Below are positions 1 through 10,565 of a stretch of DNA of 64,000 nucleotides, piece after piece. This stretch comes from Shinella sp. CPCC 101442. Its GTDB lineage: Bacteria; Pseudomonadota; Alphaproteobacteria; Rhizobiales; Rhizobiaceae. The translations under genes were made by a program, and so were the position numbers. The notes beneath the pieces were generated by a model that had not been told where the DNA came from, searched no databases, and saw only the letters and a program-made list of their open reading frames with translations. Each line of letters opens with the position of its first letter. The stretch's first letter is position 1. The stretch covers positions 1 through 64,000 of the forward strand of contig NZ_JALIQS010000006.1 of NCBI RefSeq assembly GCF_024704725.1. Reading direction: 5' to 3'.

Positions 1-183
1 CTTCTGGGCGACGGCGGCCGCGTCGATGGCTTCCTTGGTTTCCGCAGCACCGAGCTTCGGCACGTATCCGACAAGCTCACCCGTCGCAGGGTTCTTCACC
101 GCGATGCCGCTGCCGTCAGCTTCGATCCAGCGCGTGCCAACCAGTGCCGCCTGACGCAGCAGGCTCGGGTCTTTCAAGGTCAT
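1..183 (-). CDS. gabD: Succinate-semialdehyde dehydrogenase, N-terminal fragment
   Basis: Only the first 61 codons are in the window; the gene runs off the left edge. The translation starts MTLKDPSLLRQAALVG and continues with an aldehyde-dehydrogenase N-terminus (TRWIEA, then NPATGE and VPKLGAAET). This matches the start of NAD(P)-dependent succinate-semialdehyde dehydrogenase of the GabD class, which oxidises succinate semialdehyde to succinate in GABA breakdown. The catalytic Cys and Glu lie outside the window, so the substrate is inferred from N-terminal similarity only. The gene is divergent from the nitroreductase gene at 342. Confidence 0.8.
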   Translation of the reverse strand, partial: MTLKDPSLLRQAALVGTRWIEADGSGIAVKNPATGELVGYVPKLGAAETKEAIDAAAVAQK

Positions 184-341
184 CGGAGTTCTCCCATTTC
201 GCGATGTCGTCTCATGTGTCGGCAAGCGTTATATTGCCTCCGCCACCCCTTCGACAATGCAGCAGGCATGCGATTTTGACGCTTCGCGGCGCTCGCCGAC
301 GGGTCTAAGGTCGGCGGGCAGATTTTGATATGAGGCTTACA

Positions 342-938
342 ATGACCCATCCCACCGGCCGCGCCGCCGACCACGCCATCGCCCCCGTCTTCCTCGACCG
401 CTGGTCGCCCCGCGCCTTCACCGGCGAGGCCATGCTGCAGGATACGCTGCTGTCGCTGTTCGAAGCCGCGCGCTGGGCGCCGTCGGCCGCGAACGGCCAG
501 CCGTGGTATTTCGTCTACGGCCATCGCGGCACCGAAGCGTTCCAGACGATCTACGACACGCTCGACGAGGGCAACCGCCGCTGGGCGGACAAGGCTTCGG
601 TGCTCATCGTCATCATTTCTCAGACCCACCGCAAGAATGCCGCGGGCGAGATGCGTCCGGCCTATACCCATGCCTTCGACACCGGCACGGCCTGGGGCTA
701 TCTCGCGCTGCAGGCGATCCATGCCGGCTATCATGCACACGGCATGGGCGGCATCGACAGGGAAAAGGCGCAAGAGGTTCTCGGCATTTCCGACGGTTTT
801 CGGGTGGAAGCGGCCGTCGCCATCGGCAAGATCGCGCCCAAGGAAACCCTGCCGGAGGACCTCCTGAAGCGCGAGGTGCCAAGCGGTCGCAAGAAGGTCG
901 CGGAGTTCGCCTCCGAAGGACGCTTCATCGCCCCCTGA
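342..938 (+). CDS. Nitroreductase family protein
   Basis: The product is 198 aa with a single nitroreductase (FMN-binding) domain across nearly its whole length. The N-terminal motif RWSPRAF and the AARWAPSAANGQPW segment (about residues 43-57) are typical FMN-contact regions. GTAWGYLALQA and HGMGGI (about 105-130) fit the second half of the fold. Such proteins use NAD(P)H to reduce nitro compounds, quinones or enones in the cytoplasm; the substrate cannot be predicted. ATG 342 is chosen over ATG 330 because GAGG sits 6 nt upstream of it. The gene stands alone, divergent from gabD, followed by a decayed ada-like fragment. Confidence 0.88.
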   Translation: MTHPTGRAADHAIAPVFLDRWSPRAFTGEAMLQDTLLSLFEAARWAPSAANGQPWYFVYGHRGTEAFQTIYDTLDEGNRRWADKASVLIVIISQTHRKNAAGEMRPAYTHAFDTGTAWGYLALQAIHAGYHAHGMGGIDREKAQEVLGISDGFRVEAAVAIGKIAPKETLPEDLLKREVPSGRKKVAEFASEGRFIAP

Positions 939-962
939 TCCGGCTATACCGGAGCGATAGGC

Positions 963-1184
963 ATGCAAATGCCTGACGACGACCGCCTCTGAGAGGCGCT
1001 GACGGCGCGTGATGCATGCCAGAATGGGGTCTATGCCGTTTCGTCGAGCGGTATCTATTGCCGCTTCGGCTGGCCGTCCGGCGCCGCTCAGGAAAAATGT
1101 CCGCTTCTACGCAGCGCCGGCCAGGCATCGGAAGCCGGCTATCGGGCCTGCAAACGCTGCAAGCCGGACGCGCCCGCCGCATGA
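963..1184 (+). pseudogene. Decayed Ada metal-binding domain remnant
   Basis: Read from ATG 963, the sequence gives a recognisable Ada N-terminal zinc-domain pattern: DDDRL, a TGA at 990 where Ada-type proteins usually have Trp, EALTARD, SSSGIYCR, and at the end ASEAGYRACKRCKPD before TGA at 1182. Between CR (about 1062) and ASEAG (about 1125) the family-like residues (RPAPLRKNVRFYA) lie in the next frame, so two compensating frame changes are present. Three of the four expected zinc cysteines survive (IYC, ACKRC); the CPxR-type Cys is lost. The intact domain senses methylphosphotriesters or binds DNA. With a stop and two shifts this is almost certainly non-functional. It converges on gyrB. 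Confidence 0.72.
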
Positions 1185-1193
1185 CGGCGGGCG
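1171..1193. terminator. GC hairpin between ada remnant and gyrB
   Basis: A perfect 9-bp inverted repeat (CGCCCGCCG / CGGCGGGCG) with a 5-nt loop lies 14 bp beyond the gyrB stop. Neither strand has a U-rich tail, so it may stabilise the gyrB 3' end rather than terminate intrinsically. Confidence 0.35.
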
Positions 1194-1206
1194 TCTCGAT
1201 CGTCCG

Positions 1207-3639
<2,433 letters not shown>

Positions 3640-3771
3640 TCAAACGTCTTTCCAGAAGTTTCGCTGAAGGCGGGAAGCGCGGCGAATCACCGCTTTCCAA
3701 GTCTTGGAATATAGGGATTGTGGCCCCAAGTTCCAAATCTGAGAGCCGTAAACACGGCAGAATTCAGGGGA

Positions 3772-4152
3772 TCAAACCGGTTTTACCCGGGAATTGCACG
3801 CTTTTTCGAGAATACCGGCAAGACGGCGCACGGTCTCGGGCGGCAGGGTGGCGATTTCGGCCGAAAGGCGATTGGCAAAGGCCGTATATTCCGGCGGCAG
3901 GCCCGCCGTATCGACCACCACGCGCGGGTCGGAAATCTGCGCAATCCGGAAGAGCTCTTCCGCCTCGTCCCAGATGACGTTGAAATAGCCCGCGACGCGC
4001 TGGAGGAAATCGAAGCTCGGCATGCCACGCTTGCCATGCTCCAGCGCCGAAAGATAGGCGGGGCTGACGCCGAGCGCGGCCGCCATGTCCTTCTGCGAGA
4101 CGCCCTTGCGGTCCCGAAGATGCCGCACGGCCTTGCCGAAGGGTGTCGTCAT
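3772..4152 (-). CDS. XRE-family helix-turn-helix protein
   Basis: The product is 126 aa. Residues about 5-65 form a Cro/CI-type HTH: AVRHLRDRKGVSQKDMAAAL, then VSPAYLSALEHGKRG as the recognition helix. A conserved-looking C-terminal part follows (WDEAEELFRIAQ, VDTAGLPPEY, LSAEIATLPPETVRRL) that presumably mediates dimerisation. The likely role is a DNA-binding transcription regulator; targets are unknown. Its ATG overlaps the smr stop by 4 bp (ATGA), so it is the last gene of a leftward tim44-mltA-smr-xre operon, a position common in Rhizobiales. Longer in-frame starts upstream run antisense through other coding sequence and lack an RBS. Confidence 0.9.
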   Translation of the reverse strand: MTTPFGKAVRHLRDRKGVSQKDMAAALGVSPAYLSALEHGKRGMPSFDFLQRVAGYFNVIWDEAEELFRIAQISDPRVVVDTAGLPPEYTAFANRLSAEIATLPPETVRRLAGILEKACNSRVKPV

Positions 4153-4715
4153 CGCCTCTCCCCCGGCAGGCGGGCGAGACGGACATAGAGCGCACCCTCG
4201 CCGCCATGGTTGCGCGCGGCGGGCTCGTAGGAGGAGATCAGCGGACGGAATTCCGGCAGGGAGAACCACAGCGGCACCGCCCGCTTCAAGGCGCCGTCGC
4301 TGCCGATCGAGGTGCCCTTGCCGGTGATGACGAGCACATGGCGCAGGCCCCGTCCATGCGCCTTGATGAGGAAGCCGAGCAGGAAGCCGTGTGCTTCGCT
4401 CTGGATCATGCCGTGCAGGTCGATGCGCGCCTCAAGCGCCAAATGGCCCTTGGCGATCTTGCGCTTGACCGGACGCTCCAGCGGATGGTGTTTCGTATCC
4501 TTGCCGCGGCCGATGGTGAGCGCAATGCCCTCGGCGGCCGGCTTTTCCGCCTTGCTCGTCTTCGGCTCCGGCGCTTTCTCCTCGGAAACCTTCTCGGCGA
4601 AGGCAGCCTCGAATTCCGTCAAAGCGTCAAGCTTGCCCGGCATGGCGCGCGTCGAGCGCGCCACCTTGCCCCAGAGGATGCGCTCCTCGCTGGAAAGCGT
4701 CTTATCCCTGGGCAT
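4149..4715 (-). CDS. Smr/MutS2 C-terminal domain protein
   Basis: The product is 188 aa. A charged, Ala/Glu/Pro-rich N-terminal half (about 1-85) leads into a Smr domain at about 95-188. That domain contains the diagnostic LDLHG-type motif as ARIDLHGM and the HVLVITGKGTSIG loop (TGKG is the Smr signature). Smr domains are small DNA or RNA endonuclease-like modules also found at the C-terminus of MutS2; the substrate of stand-alone proteins is not settled. The start MPRDKTLSSEER lies 14 bp inside the end of mltA and the stop overlaps the xre start, so translation is probably coupled. Confidence 0.9.
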   Translation of the reverse strand: MPRDKTLSSEERILWGKVARSTRAMPGKLDALTEFEAAFAEKVSEEKAPEPKTSKAEKPAAEGIALTIGRGKDTKHHPLERPVKRKIAKGHLALEARIDLHGMIQSEAHGFLLGFLIKAHGRGLRHVLVITGKGTSIGSDGALKRAVPLWFSLPEFRPLISSYEPAARNHGGEGALYVRLARLPGERR

Positions 4716-5817
4716 GGAGGTAGCGCTCCGCTGCCGCCCTGGGGATGAGGAGGTGGAAGGTCGCGGCATTGCGCACATGGCCCGCCAGCGCGCCTGCGGC
4801 ATCGCCCGACCCCGTAAAGATATCGCCGCGCGCCGGGCCGACGATGGCCGTGCCCGTATCGAGCGCCAGCATCAGCCGGCGGAACGGCTTGCCGCCGTCC
4901 ATATGGGTGAGGCTGTCGCTCGAAATGAAGAAGGGCAGGCCGAAAGTGTGGATCATCCGGTCGACGGCCAGCGAGCGGCCGGCGATGAGCGGCACCTTGG
5001 CGGCGGCGATCGGCCCGAGGGCAGATCCGTCCACCGCCGCTTCCTTGAAAAAGATGAAGGAGCGGTTGTGCCAGAGGACTTCGTCCACCTGGTCCTCATG
5101 CCGCGCCAGCCAGTCGCGGATCGAGGCCATGGAAACGGTCGCGGCATCGATCTCGCCGCGATCGATCAGAAGCTTGCCGGTGGCCGAAAAGGGATGGCCG
5201 GTCTTTGCGGCGTAGGTCACGCGCTTCACCGATCCATCGGGATAGACCAGCCGCGCCGCGCCCTGCACATGGGCAAAGAAGACATCGACCTTCGAGCGGG
5301 CATAGGCGATTTCGAGGCCGCGGCCGGCGAGATAACCGCGTTCCACTTCACCGCGATCCGGATGCTCGACGATCTGGCCGTCCTTCCGAAGCCCGAAAGC
5401 GTAGCCATCGGGAAAGCCGTCGGGGCGATTGCCGTCGTCGATATCGACCAGGTCGTCGGGCCGGCGGTAGAAGGGATAACGGTAGTCTGCATCCGGCTCT
5501 GCCTTCACGGCCACTTCAGGCTCGTAGAAGGCGGTGACGAAGCCGGCGGAACCATCGGCCTTCTCGATCAGGAACGGCACGCACTGCGCCTCGAAGAAGG
5601 CGCGCACGGCAGCGGCGCCCTGCGGTTTTTCCGCCGCCGCCGCATCCAGCAAAGCCAAAAGCTCGCCGGCGGTGATGCCGAGCGAGCCTGTCTTGTAGGG
5701 CTTTACGTCGCGGATATGGTCGCGACAGCGGGCCAAACCCGCCATCAGCGGCGTCGGGTCGTCCTCGTCCCAGCCGGGAAGCGCCGAAAACCGGGCCGGA
5801 ACCAGACGATAGTCCAT
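4702..5817 (-). CDS. mltA: Membrane-bound lytic murein transglycosylase A
   Basis: A 371-aa MltA-family protein, which cleaves the MurNAc-GlcNAc bond of peptidoglycan to give 1,6-anhydro ends. The MltA barrel is recognised by GRGLEIAYARSKVDVFFAHVQG (about 165-186) and FIFFKE; the C-terminal 3D domain has ALDTGTAIVGPARGDIFTG, with its conserved Asp residues, near 315-335. No clear signal peptide or lipobox is seen at this N-terminus (MDYRLVPARFSALPGW), so either export depends on an undetected start or the protein is atypical; alphaproteobacterial annotations often share this start. It is the second gene of a leftward operon, 13 bp after the Tim44-domain gene. Confidence 0.92.
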   Translation of the reverse strand: MDYRLVPARFSALPGWDEDDPTPLMAGLARCRDHIRDVKPYKTGSLGITAGELLALLDAAAAEKPQGAAAVRAFFEAQCVPFLIEKADGSAGFVTAFYEPEVAVKAEPDADYRYPFYRRPDDLVDIDDGNRPDGFPDGYAFGLRKDGQIVEHPDRGEVERGYLAGRGLEIAYARSKVDVFFAHVQGAARLVYPDGSVKRVTYAAKTGHPFSATGKLLIDRGEIDAATVSMASIRDWLARHEDQVDEVLWHNRSFIFFKEAAVDGSALGPIAAAKVPLIAGRSLAVDRMIHTFGLPFFISSDSLTHMDGGKPFRRLMLALDTGTAIVGPARGDIFTGSGDAAGALAGHVRNAATFHLLIPRAAAERYLHAQG

Positions 5818-5830
5818 GGGCTTGCCTCGC

Positions 5831-6532
5831 TCAGCCTTCCGATTCGGTGGCGATCAGCTTCCAGTTCGGATCTCTCGAACGGATATCGCGGGCGAATGTC
5901 CAGAGGTCGTTGACCTCGGCCACCGTTTCCGCATCGCCGTCGATCAGCGCGCCGGCCTTGTCATAGGTGGCAGAGATCAGCTGGCTGATGATGCGCACCG
6001 TCACATTGGCCTCGCTGTCCTTGACCTCGGCGCCGACAAGATCGGCCTTCTCGATGCCGACGAAGCTGGAGCGTACGACCTCGCCCTTGCTCTCGCGTTC
6101 GGAGATCGCCGCATCGAACCCTTCGTAGACTTCGCGCGACAGAAGGTTCTTCAGCGTCTTGCGGTCGCCATCGGCAAAGGCGACGACGATCATCTCGTAG
6201 GCCATGCGGGCGCCGTTGACGAATTCCTTCGGGTCGAAGGACGGGTCCGTCTTCACCAGCGCTCGCAGCTGTTCGTTGAGCGGCGTACCGGCAGGGGTGA
6301 ACGAATCGATGGCGGCGTAGGGATTTTCGTCCTCGTCCGCGTCGCGCTTCGGCAGCGTCACCACCTTGCCGCGATCGGCCGAATCAGTTTCGGCGGCGCT
6401 CTCGCGCTTCGAATAGGGATCGAAGGGCGGGCGCTCGCTGCCGGTGCGGCGGCCAAGCACGCTGCGCAATTGCAGGAAGATGACCACCGCAGCCACGAGG
6501 AAGAAAATCGTTACAAAGTCGAATGAGCCCAT
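5831..6532 (-). CDS. Tim44/TimA-family membrane protein
   Basis: The product is 233 aa. It starts MGSFDFVTIFFLVAAVVIFL, an N-terminal membrane anchor (about 5-22), then has an acidic linker with YSKRES and DADEDENPY. A Tim44-like domain follows (about 90-230: FVNGARMAYEMIVVAFADGD, LLSREVYEGF, VNDLWTFARDIRSRDPNWKLI). Bacterial relatives of mitochondrial Tim44 are inner-membrane-anchored proteins with a ligand-binding domain; their role in protein traffic or envelope maintenance is only partly known. It is the first gene of the leftward operon with mltA. ATG 6532 is chosen because the upstream in-frame extension (rich in K, N and R) lacks family character. Confidence 0.9.
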   Translation of the reverse strand: MGSFDFVTIFFLVAAVVIFLQLRSVLGRRTGSERPPFDPYSKRESAAETDSADRGKVVTLPKRDADEDENPYAAIDSFTPAGTPLNEQLRALVKTDPSFDPKEFVNGARMAYEMIVVAFADGDRKTLKNLLSREVYEGFDAAISERESKGEVVRSSFVGIEKADLVGAEVKDSEANVTVRIISQLISATYDKAGALIDGDAETVAEVNDLWTFARDIRSRDPNWKLIATESEG

Positions 6533-6685
6533 TATCGATCCGCTGCGGTTTCTGTTTTTTGTTCCTTTTCCATATAGTCCGCAATGTCGGATCATTCAAA
6601 TGGCGATGACGTGAATGTGGCGAAGACGCGCAGAAGACCGGTCGGCAGTATCGAATGACGCAAATCTGTGCGAGATTGGCAACGC

Positions 6686-7147
6686 ATGTTGAGAATCCTT
6701 CTTCCCCTTTTCTTCCTTCTCCTGCCGCTGGCGGAGATTGCCTGCTTCATTCTCGTCGGGCGGCGCATCGGCCTCATGCCGACACTTTCGCTCGTCGTGC
6801 TCTCCGGTGTCGCCGGCATCGTGCTGATGCGCATCCAGGGTTTTGGCGTTCTGACGCGGCTGAAGCGATCCGGCCAGGACGGCGGCGCGCCCGGCAAAGA
6901 ATTGCTCGATGCGGCGATGATCATGATTGCCGGTATCCTGCTTCTGATCCCCGGCTTTATCAGCGACGTCGTCGGCCTGGCCTTGTTCCTGCCGCCAGTG
7001 CGGACCCTTCTCTGGAATCGGCTGATGCGCAACATCGTCGTCGTCGATATCGGCGGCATGCGTCCCGGCCAGGGGCAGCCTCAGACAGGGCCCCAGCGCA
7101 CCATCGATCTCGACGAAAACGACTACCGCCGCGACGACCGATCCTAG
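6686..7147 (+). CDS. fxsA: FxsA family membrane protein
   Basis: A 153-aa membrane protein of the FxsA family. Hydrophobic segments are LLPLFFLLLPLAEIACFILVG, LSLVVLSGVAGIVLM and AAMIMIAGILLLIPGFISDVVGLALFL, with the family signature IPGF-x-(S/T)-D at about 95-101. The C-terminal tail is hydrophilic. In E. coli FxsA counteracts exclusion of phage T7 in F-carrying cells; the native role is unknown. The ATG at 6686 is preferred over an in-frame GTG at 6668 because the hydrophobic segment then begins immediately. It is divergent from the Tim44 gene and 95 bp ahead of secB. Confidence 0.88.
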   Translation: MLRILLPLFFLLLPLAEIACFILVGRRIGLMPTLSLVVLSGVAGIVLMRIQGFGVLTRLKRSGQDGGAPGKELLDAAMIMIAGILLLIPGFISDVVGLALFLPPVRTLLWNRLMRNIVVVDIGGMRPGQGQPQTGPQRTIDLDENDYRRDDRS

Positions 7148-7242
7148 CCGTCCCGGAGGTCCCAGGGTTGTAAGGCTGGGGCCGAAATGCTAGATGGCCT
7201 GACTTTCCAACGTCCCACGCCAAAGTCCCCAAGGATACTTCC

Positions 7243-7719
7243 ATGACCGACGCAGCAACCGACACCAACGCCGCGAGCCCCTCGCTCAACATCCTGGCGC
7301 AGTATGTGAAGGACTTCTCCTTCGAAAACCCGGGTGCTCCGCGGTCGCTGCAGGCCCGCGACAAGGCTCCGGCCATCAATATCAGCGTCAACGTCAACGC
7401 CAACCCGCTCTCCGAGACCGACTTCGACGTCATCCTCTCGCTCAATGCGGAAGCCAAGGACGGCGACAAGATGCTCTTCAACGCCGAACTCGCCTATGGC
7501 GGCGTCTTCCGCGTCACGGGCTTCCCGCAGGAGCACATGCTGCCGGTTCTCTTCATCGAGTGCCCGCGCCTGCTCTTCCCCTTCGCCCGCCAGATCATTT
7601 CCGACGCAACCCGCAACGGCGGCTTCCCGCCGCTGATGATCGACCCGATCGACTTTGCCCAGATGTTCTCCCAGCGTATGGCTGAAGAACAGATCAAGGC
7701 GAAGGTTCAGGCCAACTAA
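7243..7719 (+). CDS. secB: Protein-export chaperone SecB
   Basis: A 158-aa SecB, the tetrameric cytoplasmic chaperone that holds preproteins unfolded and delivers them to SecA. Visible family regions are [16 protein letters not shown] (about 15-30), [10 protein letters not shown] (about 46-55), YGGVFRV, and the near-invariant [15 protein letters not shown] (about 107-121) with [13 protein letters not shown] (about 126-138). Length and ends match alphaproteobacterial SecB. It is followed at once by a strong bidirectional terminator and by convergent dnaQ. Confidence 0.97.
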   Translation: MTDAATDTNAASPSLNILAQYVKDFSFENPGAPRSLQARDKAPAINISVNVNANPLSETDFDVILSLNAEAKDGDKMLFNAELAYGGVFRVTGFPQEHMLPVLFIECPRLLFPFARQIISDATRNGGFPPLMIDPIDFAQMFSQRMAEEQIKAKVQAN

Positions 7720-7742
7720 GCCGATTTACACGTCGTAAATGG

Positions 7743-7774
7743 AAACGGCCGGTCACCTGGTGACCGGCCGTTTT
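7743..7774. terminator. Bidirectional terminator secB / dnaQ
   Basis: The inverted repeat CGGCCGGTCACC / GGTGACCGGCCG is flanked by AAA on the left and TTTT on the right. It lies 24 bp after the secB stop and 28 bp after the dnaQ stop on the other strand, so it can serve both converging genes. Confidence 0.85.
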
Positions 7775-7801
7775 CCTTTCAGGACAGATGCTGAGCCGGA
7801 T

Positions 7802-8506
7802 TCAGGCGTCGTATTTTCCCCAGATCGCCTTTGCACCCATGTTTTCCACGATGGCATCGTGCGCTGCACGTTCGGCATCGGTAAGCCGGGGCGCCAGCGG
7901 CCGCGGGCGGGCGCCGAGCGGCAGGATCACCTCATCCTCGGCATCGACGAATGTCCGGCGGCCATTTTCCGCAGAACCGAGACCGAGCGCCGCCTGCCGG
8001 CCGCCGATCATCTCGATATAGACTTCGGCGAGCAGTTCGGAGTCGAGCAATGCGCCGTGGCGCGTGCGGTGCGAATTGTCGATGCCATAGCGACGGCAGA
8101 GCGCATCGAGCGAGTTCGGCCCCATCGGATGCTTTCGGCGGGCGAGTGCCAGCGTGTCCGTCACCGTTTCCATCAGGATCGGCGGCCGGCCGAGACGGTC
8201 TAGCTCGGCATTGATGAAGCCCATGTCGAAATTGGCATTGTGCGCCACCCAGCGGGCGTCGCCAAAAAACTCGAGAATCTGGTCGACCACGGCGGCGAAG
8301 GGCGGCTTGTCCTTCAAGGATTCATCCGTGATGCCGTGCACGGCGAGCGCATCGGGATGGACTTTGCGGTCACCCGGATTGATGTAGAGGTGCAGGGTGC
8401 GGCCGGTCGGGAAATGGTTTTCCAGCTCCACGCCGCCAATTTCGATGACGCGGTCGAGCTTGTTGTCGAGGCCGGTGGTTTCCGTATCGAAGATGATCTC
8501 GCGCAT
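7802..8506 (-). CDS. dnaQ: DNA polymerase III epsilon subunit
   Basis: A 234-aa proofreading 3'-5' exonuclease of the replicative polymerase. DEDDh motifs are all present: Exo I FDTETTGLD (about 6-14, Asp and Glu), Exo II NANFDMGFI (about 94-102), and Exo III HGALLDSELLAEVY with His and Asp (about 151-164). An acidic and proline-containing C-terminal tail (GARPRPLAPRLTDAERAAH) probably contacts the alpha subunit. It is the last gene of the leftward operon; its ATG shares one base with the coaE stop (TGATG). Confidence 0.97.
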   Translation of the reverse strand: MREIIFDTETTGLDNKLDRVIEIGGVELENHFPTGRTLHLYINPGDRKVHPDALAVHGITDESLKDKPPFAAVVDQILEFFGDARWVAHNANFDMGFINAELDRLGRPPILMETVTDTLALARRKHPMGPNSLDALCRRYGIDNSHRTRHGALLDSELLAEVYIEMIGGRQAALGLGSAENGRRTFVDAEDEVILPLGARPRPLAPRLTDAERAAHDAIVENMGAKAIWGKYDA

Positions 8507-9096
8507 CAGTCCCGCCCTTGCTTCAACGTTTCGATCACCTCTTCCACCTGTTTGCGCGCCGCTTCAAGTCCCTCGTCGGTATGGACGATGAAATCGGCAC
8601 GCTTGCGCTTTTCCACATCGGGCATCTGGCGTGAGAGGATGAGCGCGAATTTTTCTTCCGTCATCCCGGGCCGGGCCAGCACGCGCCGGCGCTGCGTCTG
8701 GGCATCGCACGTGACGACCACGACTTTGTCGACGCGCTGTTCGCCACCGGTCTCGTAGAGAAGCGGAATATCGAGAACGACGAGGGCCGAGCCGTTTTTC
8801 CGTTCCGCTTCGAGGAACGCCATTTCCCGTGCGCGCACCAGCGGATGAATGACGGCTTCCAGTTCGCGAAACCGTTCCGGCGCCTGCGACAGGATCGCGG
8901 ACAAGACCTTGCGATCGATAGTCCCATCCTTCAGCGACTCGGGAAAACGCTCCGCAACCGGCGTCACGGCCTCGCGACGGTAGAGATCATGGACCGTCGC
9001 GTCCGCATCGTGCACCGGCACACCGAGATCGTGGAACATGGTTGCGGTGGTCGATTTTCCCGTGCCGATCGATCCGGTGAGGCCGAGCACGATCAT
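8506..9096 (-). CDS. coaE: Dephospho-CoA kinase
   Basis: A 196-aa CoaE, which phosphorylates the 3'-hydroxyl of dephospho-CoA with ATP, the last step of CoA synthesis. The P-loop GLTGSIGTGKST is at residues 5-16. HDADATVHDLY (about 30-40) and the lid/CoA-binding region DIPLLYETGGE (about 112-122) are typical. The start MIVLGLTG follows the aroE stop with a one-base overlap (TGATG), and its own stop overlaps dnaQ the same way, so the three genes are translationally linked. Confidence 0.97.
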   Translation of the reverse strand: MIVLGLTGSIGTGKSTTATMFHDLGVPVHDADATVHDLYRREAVTPVAERFPESLKDGTIDRKVLSAILSQAPERFRELEAVIHPLVRAREMAFLEAERKNGSALVVLDIPLLYETGGEQRVDKVVVVTCDAQTQRRRVLARPGMTEEKFALILSRQMPDVEKRKRADFIVHTDEGLEAARKQVEEVIETLKQGRD

Positions 9097-9953
9097 CAAT
9101 GTTTCTCCATATCCGCAAGGATAAGCTGGCGCAGTGCGTCGTCCACGGCCGGGCGAACGCCGAACCATTTTTCAAAGCCGGGTGCTGCCTGATGCAACAA
9201 CATGCCGAGACCATCAACCACGGCAAAACCCTGATCCACCGCCTGGCGCAGGATCGGCGTGATCAACGGTACATAGACGATATCGGTGACGACAGCGCCT
9301 TCGGCGAGCGGCGAGAAATCGAAATCGGGCGCTTCGTCACCGTCCATGCCGAGCGAAGTCGTGTTGACGAACAGGCCTGCGCCTTTCATCACCTCCGGCA
9401 GCGCAGCCATGGCATGGGCGTGCACCTTCTGACCAAACCGGTCAGCAAGCTCCTGCGCCCGTGCGAACGTGCGGTTCACGACGTGGATTTCACCGACGCC
9501 CCGATCGCGCACCGCCTGTAGGATCGCCCGGCTGGCGCCGCCCGCCCCGAGCACGACTGCGCGCTCCGTCCTGTCCCAATCGGAAGCCGCCGCATCGAGA
9601 TTGGCGAGAAATCCATAGCCATCCGTGTTGGTGGCGTGAAGCACACCGCCTTCCAGCCAGAGCGTATTCGCCGCGCCGAGTTCCTCGCTCAGCGCATCCG
9701 GCTGGTCGGCGAGGCTGAAAGCCCTCTCCTTGTGCGGAAGGGTGACATTGCCGCCGACAAAGCCGGATTTCCCACTCTTCAACCGGGAAACGAAACCGGC
9801 GAAATCTTCCGGCGCAACTTCCTGCCGGGTATAGGATCCCTCGAGACCCAGCGTTTTCAGCCAATGACCATGGATCAGCGGCGAGCGCGAATGCTTGACC
9901 GGACAGCCCGTGACGAAGGCGTTGCGCAAAAATGTTTCACGTGAATCATGCAT
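9096..9953 (-). CDS. aroE: Shikimate dehydrogenase
   Basis: A 285-aa AroE, the NADPH-dependent reductase that turns 3-dehydroshikimate into shikimate. The substrate site HSRSPLIHG is at about 18-26, NVTLPHKE with the catalytic Lys is near 70, and NTDGYGF with the Asp partner is near 104. The NADP fold is GAGGASRAI (about 132-140) and NRT. The first codons after ATG contain a parS-like site and read D-S-R-E-T, so the N-terminus is partly shaped by DNA. The ATG lies inside the last 8 bp of maf. Confidence 0.96.
   Translation of the reverse strand: MHDSRETFLRNAFVTGCPVKHSRSPLIHGHWLKTLGLEGSYTRQEVAPEDFAGFVSRLKSGKSGFVGGNVTLPHKERAFSLADQPDALSEELGAANTLWLEGGVLHATNTDGYGFLANLDAAASDWDRTERAVVLGAGGASRAILQAVRDRGVGEIHVVNRTFARAQELADRFGQKVHAHAMAALPEVMKGAGLFVNTTSLGMDGDEAPDFDFSPLAEGAVVTDIVYVPLITPILRQAVDQGFAVVDGLGMLLHQAAPGFEKWFGVRPAVDDALRQLILADMEKH
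9933..9948. other. parS site 1 (within aroE start)
   Basis: TGTTTCACGTGAATCA differs from the canonical TGTTTCACGTGAAACA at one base. It covers aroE codons 2-8 on the minus strand and the end of the maf stop codon. It lies about 9 kb left of parA. Confidence 0.85.
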
Positions 9954-10539
9954 CGATTGCACCGAGATCGCGAAGCTTAGCCAGCAGCGGAAGAAGCGGC
10001 AGGCCGAGAATGGTGAAATAGTCGCCGTCGATGCGCTCGAAAAGCTGCACGCCCTCGCCTTCCAGCTGGTAGGCGCCGACGCTCGCCAGCACCTTGTCGC
10101 CGACACGTGAAAGATGGCGGTCAATGAAGCTTTCCGACAGTGGCCGCATCGTGAGATGCGCAACGGAGACGTCGCTCCACAGCGTCTCGCCGTCCCGAAC
10201 CAGCGCGATGCCGCAATTCAGCGAATGGATGCGACCCGCCATGGACGTGAGGTGCGATTTCGCTTCGACCATGTCTGCGGGCTTGTGAAACACCCGGCCG
10301 TCCAGCGACAGCGTCTGGTCCGATCCTATGACAAGCGCACCCGGATGGCGCCCGGCAACCTCACGCGCCTTCTCGATGGCCAGCGTCTCGGCGACGTCCT
10401 GTGGCGATGGATTGCGCGCCGCAAGCGCGGTCTCCACCGCCCGCTCGTCGATCCGGGCCGCTTCCGTCGTAAAGCTCAGACCGGCATTTTCCATCAGCAT
10501 GCGCCGGAAGGGGCTTTGCGAGGCAAGGATCAGCGTCAT
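9946..10539 (-). CDS. maf: Maf-family nucleoside triphosphate pyrophosphatase
   Basis: A 197-aa Maf/YceF-type house-cleaning enzyme, which hydrolyses non-canonical nucleoside triphosphates to monophosphates. It has the N-terminal [18 protein letters not shown] (about 2-19) and [16 protein letters not shown] (about 77-92), where the Asp is the usual catalytic residue. [21 protein letters not shown] near the C-terminus is the third family block. Start ATG 10539 has AAATTGGGAGAAAT upstream, giving a GGGAG RBS. It sits between the PPDK regulator (26-bp gap) and aroE (8-bp overlap). Confidence 0.94.
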   Translation of the reverse strand: MTLILASQSPFRRMLMENAGLSFTTEAARIDERAVETALAARNPSPQDVAETLAIEKAREVAGRHPGALVIGSDQTLSLDGRVFHKPADMVEAKSHLTSMAGRIHSLNCGIALVRDGETLWSDVSVAHLTMRPLSESFIDRHLSRVGDKVLASVGAYQLEGEGVQLFERIDGDYFTILGLPLLPLLAKLRDLGAIDA

Positions 10540-10565
10540 CGATTTCTCCCAATTCTCCTTCCGCG

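Noticed and set aside
10104-10109. CACGTG followed by AAA inside maf, a possible parS half-site
   Set aside because: Only the right arm matches; the left arm is CGA instead of GTTT-type.
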